9,265 nucleotides of DNA, taken from the NCBI GenBank assembly GCA_025360285.1, contig JANYCM010000023.1:1-9265 (forward strand), written 5' to 3'. Positions 5,639 to 9,265 of the stretch are shown piece after piece; the first letter of the stretch is position 1; each line of letters starts with the position of its first letter. The notes beneath the pieces are model-generated. The model saw only the letters and a list, made by a program, of their open reading frames with translations. It was not told the DNA's origin and searched no databases. Both the position numbers and the translations under genes were made by a program. This stretch comes from Sphingomonadales bacterium. GTDB lineage: Bacteria; Pseudomonadota; Alphaproteobacteria; Sphingomonadales; Sphingomonadaceae.

Positions 5639-7849
5639 TTATCGCCTGCCGCGCCGCACACCCGTCGGCACACGCGATTGCCCGACGCGGCGTCCGCGGT
5701 GGACTCGGCCGCGGCGTTTGGATGGCGCCTGCCCCTCCCCCAGCGGCAGTTCAAACCGCAACGCGCCGGTAATCGGGTTGGCCTCGGCCAGCCGCAGGTC
5801 CAGCCGCTGGCCAACGGTGTAGCGGGTGCCGGTTTCGATACCTTCCAGCACCCGGCTCGCTTCGTCATAGGTGAAGCGTTCGTCGCCGAGCGTCGATACC
5901 GGCACCAGCCCGTCACCGCCAAGCCCGACGACCTGCGCGAAGAAGCCGAATTTGAGCACGCCGGTGATGCGCGTCGGCAGGGTTTCGCCGATGCGGGTGC
6001 TCAGATAGGCGGCGACATAGCGGTCGGTGGTATCGCGTTCGGCCTCCATGGCGCGGCGTTCGGTCATGCTGACATGGTCGGCGGTCTTGGCCAGCGCTGC
6101 CTTTTCGCCGTCACCCAGCCCGCCATCGCCCAGGCCATAGGCCGCAACCAGCGCGCGGTGGACGACGAGATCGGCATAGCGGCGGATCGGCGAGGTGAAA
6201 TGCGCGTAACTGCCCAGCGACAACCCGAAATGGCCCTTGTTGTCGGGGCTGTAATAGGCCTGGGTCTGGGTGCGCAGAATCTGTTCCATCACCTGTTCGC
6301 TGTAATCCTGGCCCTTCACCCGTTCGATCAGCCGGTTGAACACCGCCGGCTGGATGACCTGGCCGAGCGCGAAATTCTGGCCGAAACTTTCGAGATAATC
6401 CTTCAGCGCGACGAGCTTTTCACGCCCCGGCGGTTCATGGTCGCGGTAGAGGCAAGGGGCCTTCTTCGCCTCCAGGGCTTTTGCCGCGGCGACATTGGCG
6501 GCGATCATGAAATCCTCGATCAGCCGGTGCGCCGCCAGTTGCTGGCGTAGTTCGATGCCGGTGATGCGGCCGGCCTCATCGAGCGTCACCCGGCGTTCGG
6601 GCAGATCGAGCGCCAGCGGCTCGCGCACCGTGCGGGCCTTGGACAGCGCCCCCCAGGCGGCCCAGAGATCGCGCAGGATCGGCAGGTAGGTGCCTTCCCC
6701 CGCATCGATGCTCGCCTGGGCTTCCTCATAGGCGATATTGGTGACGCAGCGGATGACGGCGCGGGTGAAGCGCTGGCTGCGCACCTTGCCATCGGCGGCG
6801 ATGCTCAGATGGCAGGCGAGCACGCCGCGATCCTCGCCCTCGACCAGCGAACACACGTCCGCCGACAGGGTTTCGGGCAGCATCGGCACGACGCGATCGG
6901 GAAAATACACGCTGTTGCCGCGTTGCCGCGCCGCCCGGTCCAGGCTGGTGCCGGGGCGGACATAGAAGCTGACATCGGCGATGGCGATGATCGCGGTGAA
7001 GCCGCCCGCGTTGTCCGGATCGGGCGCCGCCCAGACAGCATCATCATGGTCGCGGGCATCGGCGGGATCGATGGTCAGGAACGGCAGCGCCCGCAAATCC
7101 TCGCGGTCGCCGAGCGGCAGGCGCGCCATGTCGTCGGCCTGCGCCAGCACGGTTTCGTCAAAGCGATGCGGAATGCCCTTGGCGTGGATGGCGATCAGCG
7201 AGAAGGAGCGCGGCGCGAACGGGTCGCCGAGCACTTCGACCACCCGGGCATGCTGGTGTGGCGGGCGCCCGGCCGGTTCGGCGAGCACCAGATCACCGGG
7301 GCTGGCGGTGCCGGGGTCGGAGACGGCGAGGTCGCTGCGGGCGCGCTTGTCAACGGGGACGAGGCGGAAGCCCAGGGCCTCCTTGCGCAGGATGCCGAGG
7401 ACGAATTCCTCGGTCTTGGCCAGCATTTTCATCGGAAAGGCCTGATAGCCGCCGCCGGCTTCCTCGATCCGCGCCAGCAGCCGGTCGCCCACCCCCAGCG
7501 CCGCGCGACGCTTGCCCTCCATGATCCGTACCCGCGGTGGCGGCGTGCCGGCATCCCAGCGATCGGGCACCGCCACCGGGCCATTGTCATCGGCCTCGAT
7601 GATGCGCAGCACGGTGACCGGCGGCAGGCCGCCGCCCTTGTGCAGCGTGCGGCCGGGGCCGGCATCGAGGCTGCCATCATCCTGCATGGCACGCAGCAGC
7701 GCCTTCAGCGCGATCTTGTCCTGGGCATGCAGGCCGAACGCCTTGGTAATCTCGCGCTTGCCGACGGCGCTGGTCTGGCGGCGGACGAAATCCAATATGG
7801 CGTCACGGCTGGGCAGGCCGGGGGGCGGCAGGGCGGGGCGGCGGGGCAT
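5639..7849 (-). CDS. rnr: ribonuclease R
   Basis: Ribonuclease R is a 3'-to-5' exoribonuclease that digests structured RNA. It acts in mRNA decay, rRNA quality control and trans-translation. With the ATG at 7849 the protein has 736 residues, within the normal range. Domains in order: winged-helix-like N-terminus (about 12-70), cold-shock/OB region (about 75-240), RNB catalytic domain (about 255-580) and S1 domain (about 618-702). The active-site segment DPADARDHDD (261-270) carries Asp261, Asp267, Asp269 and Asp270, matching the four metal-binding Asp of RNase II/R. RGNSVYFPDRVVPMLPE (310-326) and SPIRRYADLVVHR (553-565) are signature blocks. The tail (709-736) is very Arg-rich. The frame stays open upstream to 8023, but that extension lacks family character. 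No clear Shine-Dalgarno precedes 7849, so the start is moderately certain. Its stop is convergent with the membrane protein gene, 30 bases apart. Confidence 0.96.
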   Translation of the reverse strand: MPRRPALPPPGLPSRDAILDFVRRQTSAVGKREITKAFGLHAQDKIALKALLRAMQDDGSLDAGPGRTLHKGGGLPPVTVLRIIEADDNGPVAVPDRWDAGTPPPRVRIMEGKRRAALGVGDRLLARIEEAGGGYQAFPMKMLAKTEEFVLGILRKEALGFRLVPVDKRARSDLAVSDPGTASPGDLVLAEPAGRPPHQHARVVEVLGDPFAPRSFSLIAIHAKGIPHRFDETVLAQADDMARLPLGDREDLRALPFLTIDPADARDHDDAVWAAPDPDNAGGFTAIIAIADVSFYVRPGTSLDRAARQRGNSVYFPDRVVPMLPETLSADVCSLVEGEDRGVLACHLSIAADGKVRSQRFTRAVIRCVTNIAYEEAQASIDAGEGTYLPILRDLWAAWGALSKARTVREPLALDLPERRVTLDEAGRITGIELRQQLAAHRLIEDFMIAANVAAAKALEAKKAPCLYRDHEPPGREKLVALKDYLESFGQNFALGQVIQPAVFNRLIERVKGQDYSEQVMEQILRTQTQAYYSPDNKGHFGLSLGSYAHFTSPIRRYADLVVHRALVAAYGLGDGGLGDGEKAALAKTADHVSMTERRAMEAERDTTDRYVAAYLSTRIGETLPTRITGVLKFGFFAQVVGLGGDGLVPVSTLGDERFTYDEASRVLEGIETGTRYTVGQRLDLRLAEANPITGALRFELPLGEGQAPSKRRGRVHRGRRVGQSRVPTGVRRGRR

Positions 7850-7895
7850 GGCGTAACCATGGGCGGCACGGCGCGGCGATGCAACCGCCGCCGGG

Positions 7896-7924
7896 TTGCA
7901 GCGCCGAAAACCCCTTCCTATATG
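7896..7924 (+). promoter_or_regulatory. possible housekeeping-type promoter upstream of dnaK
   Basis: TTGCAG (7896-7901) and TATATG (7919-7924) are 17 bases apart in the divergent rnr-dnaK gap. This spacing fits a sigma-70-like promoter with a good -35 and a moderate -10. It would give a leader of roughly 110 bases for dnaK. It is a weak match in an otherwise GC-rich gap and could be coincidental. Confidence 0.35.
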
Positions 7925-7935
7925 CGCCAGCACTG

Positions 7936-7962
7936 TTGCAATCGCCTTTATCAACACCATCT
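7936..7962 (+). promoter_or_regulatory. probable heat-shock (sigma-32/RpoH) promoter of dnaK
   Basis: TTGCAA (7936-7941) is followed after 13 bases by CACCATCT (7955-7962). The second element differs in one position from the sigma-32 -10 consensus CCCCATNT, and 13 bases is within the usual spacing. dnaK is a standard RpoH target in proteobacteria, which raises the prior. The predicted start near 7970 would leave a leader of about 70 bases. The -35 lacks the leading C of CTTG and has C for A inside, so the match is good but not perfect. Confidence 0.5.
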
Positions 7963-8040
7963 CACCACCAGGGACGAGGGGCCGCGCTGCTTTTGGGGGC
8001 GCGACCGGACGGGCCCGAAGCAAAGGACGGACACTGAACT

Positions 8041-9265
8041 ATGGCTAAAGTCATCGGTATCGATCTCGGCACCACCAACAGCTGCGTTGCGGTCATGGAA
8101 GGGTCGGCCCCCAAGGTTGTGGAAAACGCCGAAGGCGCGCGCACCACGCCCTCGCAGGTGGCCTTCACCAAGGACGGCGAACGCCTCGTCGGCCAGCCCG
8201 CCAAGCGCCAGGCGGTGACCAACCCCGAAAACACCATCTTTGCTGTCAAGCGCCTGATCGGCCGGCGCTTTGACGATCCGCTGACCCAGAAGGACGCCAA
8301 GCTCGTCCCTTACAAGATCACCAAGGGGCCGTCGGGCGATGCCTGGGTCGAAGCCGGCGGCAAGGATTATTCACCGTCGCAGGTTTCGGCCTATATCCTT
8401 CAAAAGATGAAGGAGACCGCGGAAGCGTATCTCGGCGAAACCGTGACGCAGGCGGTCATCACCGTGCCGGCCTATTTCAACGATGCCCAGCGCCAGGCGA
8501 CCAAGGACGCCGGCAAGATTGCGGGCCTGGAAGTGCTGCGCATCATCAACGAACCGACGGCGGCGGCGCTGGCCTATGGCCTTGACAAGAAAACCGATGC
8601 CAAGACCATTGCGGTCTATGATCTTGGCGGCGGCACCTTCGACGTGTCGGTGCTCGAACTCGGCGACGGCGTCTTTGAAGTGAAATCGACGTCGGGCGAC
8701 ACCTTCCTCGGCGGTGAGGATTTCGATGCCAAGCTGGTCGAATTCCTGTCGGCCGACTTCAGGAAATCCGAAGGCATTGACCTGACCAAGGACAAGCTGG
8801 CCCTGCAGCGCCTCAAGGAAGCCGCCGAAAAGGCCAAGATCGAGCTGTCATCCTCGGCGACCACCGAAGTCAATTTGCCGTTCATCACGGCGGATGCCAC
8901 CGGGCCGAAGCATCTGGTCAAGGCGATCAGCCGCACCGACCTTGAAAAGCTGGTGCTCGACCTGATCGAGCGCACCCGCAAGCCGTGCCTCGATGCGATC
9001 AGCGAAGCCGGCGTCAAGGCCAGCGACATCGACGAAGTCATCCTTGTCGGCGGCATGACGCGCATGCCGCGCGTCCGCCAGTTCGTGAAGGAATTGTTCG
9101 GCAAGGAACCCAACACCAGCGTCAACCCCGATGAAGTCGTCGCCATGGGCGCCGCCATCCAGGCCGGCGTGTTGCAGGGCGATGTCAAGGACGTGCTGCT
9201 GCTCGATGTGACGCCGCTGTCGCTCGGCATCGAAACCCTGGGCGGTGTCTTCACCCGCATGATCG
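8041..9265 (+). CDS. dnaK: molecular chaperone DnaK (Hsp70), 3' end outside window
   Basis: DnaK is the ATP-driven Hsp70 chaperone of the cytoplasm, working with DnaJ and GrpE in protein folding and heat-shock control. The window holds 408 of roughly 635 residues: the whole nucleotide-binding domain and the first strands of the substrate-binding domain. Visible signatures are IDLGTTNS (7-14), ITVPAYFNDAQRQATKDAG (140-158), INEPTAAALAYG (169-180), the phosphate-binding DLGGGTFDVS (194-203) and ILVGGMTRMPRVR (334-346). The interdomain linker with DVLLLDVTPLSLGIET (384-399) follows. No key residue is missing. The ATG at 8041 is clear from the conserved MAKVIGIDLG start; AAAGGA (8022-8027) is the best ribosome site but sits 13 bases upstream, a little far. 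The gene is divergent from rnr, and dnaJ often follows dnaK, but that lies outside the window. Confidence 0.99.
   Translation, partial: MAKVIGIDLGTTNSCVAVMEGSAPKVVENAEGARTTPSQVAFTKDGERLVGQPAKRQAVTNPENTIFAVKRLIGRRFDDPLTQKDAKLVPYKITKGPSGDAWVEAGGKDYSPSQVSAYILQKMKETAEAYLGETVTQAVITVPAYFNDAQRQATKDAGKIAGLEVLRIINEPTAAALAYGLDKKTDAKTIAVYDLGGGTFDVSVLELGDGVFEVKSTSGDTFLGGEDFDAKLVEFLSADFRKSEGIDLTKDKLALQRLKEAAEKAKIELSSSATTEVNLPFITADATGPKHLVKAISRTDLEKLVLDLIERTRKPCLDAISEAGVKASDIDEVILVGGMTRMPRVRQFVKELFGKEPNTSVNPDEVVAMGAAIQAGVLQGDVKDVLLLDVTPLSLGIETLGGVFTRMI

Noticed and set aside
7850..8023. A 58-residue N-terminal extension of RNase R
   Set aside because: It is Ala/Arg/Pro-rich without family similarity and would occupy the whole promoter region of dnaK; the ATG at 7849 gives a normal-length enzyme.
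6809..8218. A 469-codon open frame on the + strand opposite rnr, running into the start of dnaK
   Set aside because: It lies antisense to the conserved RNase R catalytic and OB regions and overlaps the dnaK start. Its composition (rich in Arg, Gly, Ala, His, Gln) is that of a mirror frame in GC-rich DNA, and no family motif is visible.
8616..9260. A 214-codon open frame on the - strand opposite dnaK
   Set aside because: Long antisense frames over dnaK are a known by-product of its codon use. The Ser/Arg/Thr-rich product has no recognisable domain, and the + strand coding is certain.

Overview
The window is about 9.3 kb of GC-rich, densely packed bacterial chromosome with seven confident genes, two of them cut by the window edges, plus one membrane-protein gene assigned by remote similarity. 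High GC, the style of the RNase R and DnaK proteins, a separate M48 (Ste24-like) protease and a periplasmic acetamidase-like protein suggest an alphaproteobacterium, probably of the Sphingomonadales. That placement is inferred from general resemblance and was not computed. I see no mobile element, tRNA, rRNA or CRISPR array.

Layout. (1) Positions 2-988, +: C-terminal part of an N-acyl-D-amino-acid deacylase-type amidohydrolase. (2) 1121-2305, -: membrane zinc protease of family M48, convergent with (1) and followed by a hairpin plus T-run. (3) 2465-3487, +: exported acetamidase/formamidase-family protein, divergent from (2). (4) 3515-4126, -: TetR-type repressor. (5) 4200-5090, +: PF10118-type protein, usually labelled 'metal-dependent hydrolase' but carrying a diiron-like Glu/His pattern. 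(6) 5087-5608, +: four-helix membrane protein resembling styrene-oxide isomerase, translationally coupled to (5) by an ATGA overlap. (7) 5639-7849, -: ribonuclease R. (8) 8041-9265, +: dnaK, cut by the window end, with a heat-shock-like promoter in the gap before it. All intergenic gaps are under 200 bases.

The most interesting part is 3515-5608. A TetR repressor is divergent from a two-gene operon, and the 73-base gap between them is AT-rich and holds a 46-bp imperfect palindrome. The palindrome covers a near-consensus promoter (TTGACA, 16 bp, TATTAT). The operon pairs a likely diiron protein with a membrane protein resembling the haem-dependent epoxide isomerase StyC. A testable idea is an inducible oxidation and epoxide-isomerisation module for an unknown hydrophobic substrate. 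The gene arrangement and motifs are visible in the sequence; the chemistry is inference. The flanking genes rnr and dnaK are housekeeping, so the operon looks like an accessory unit set in a conserved background.
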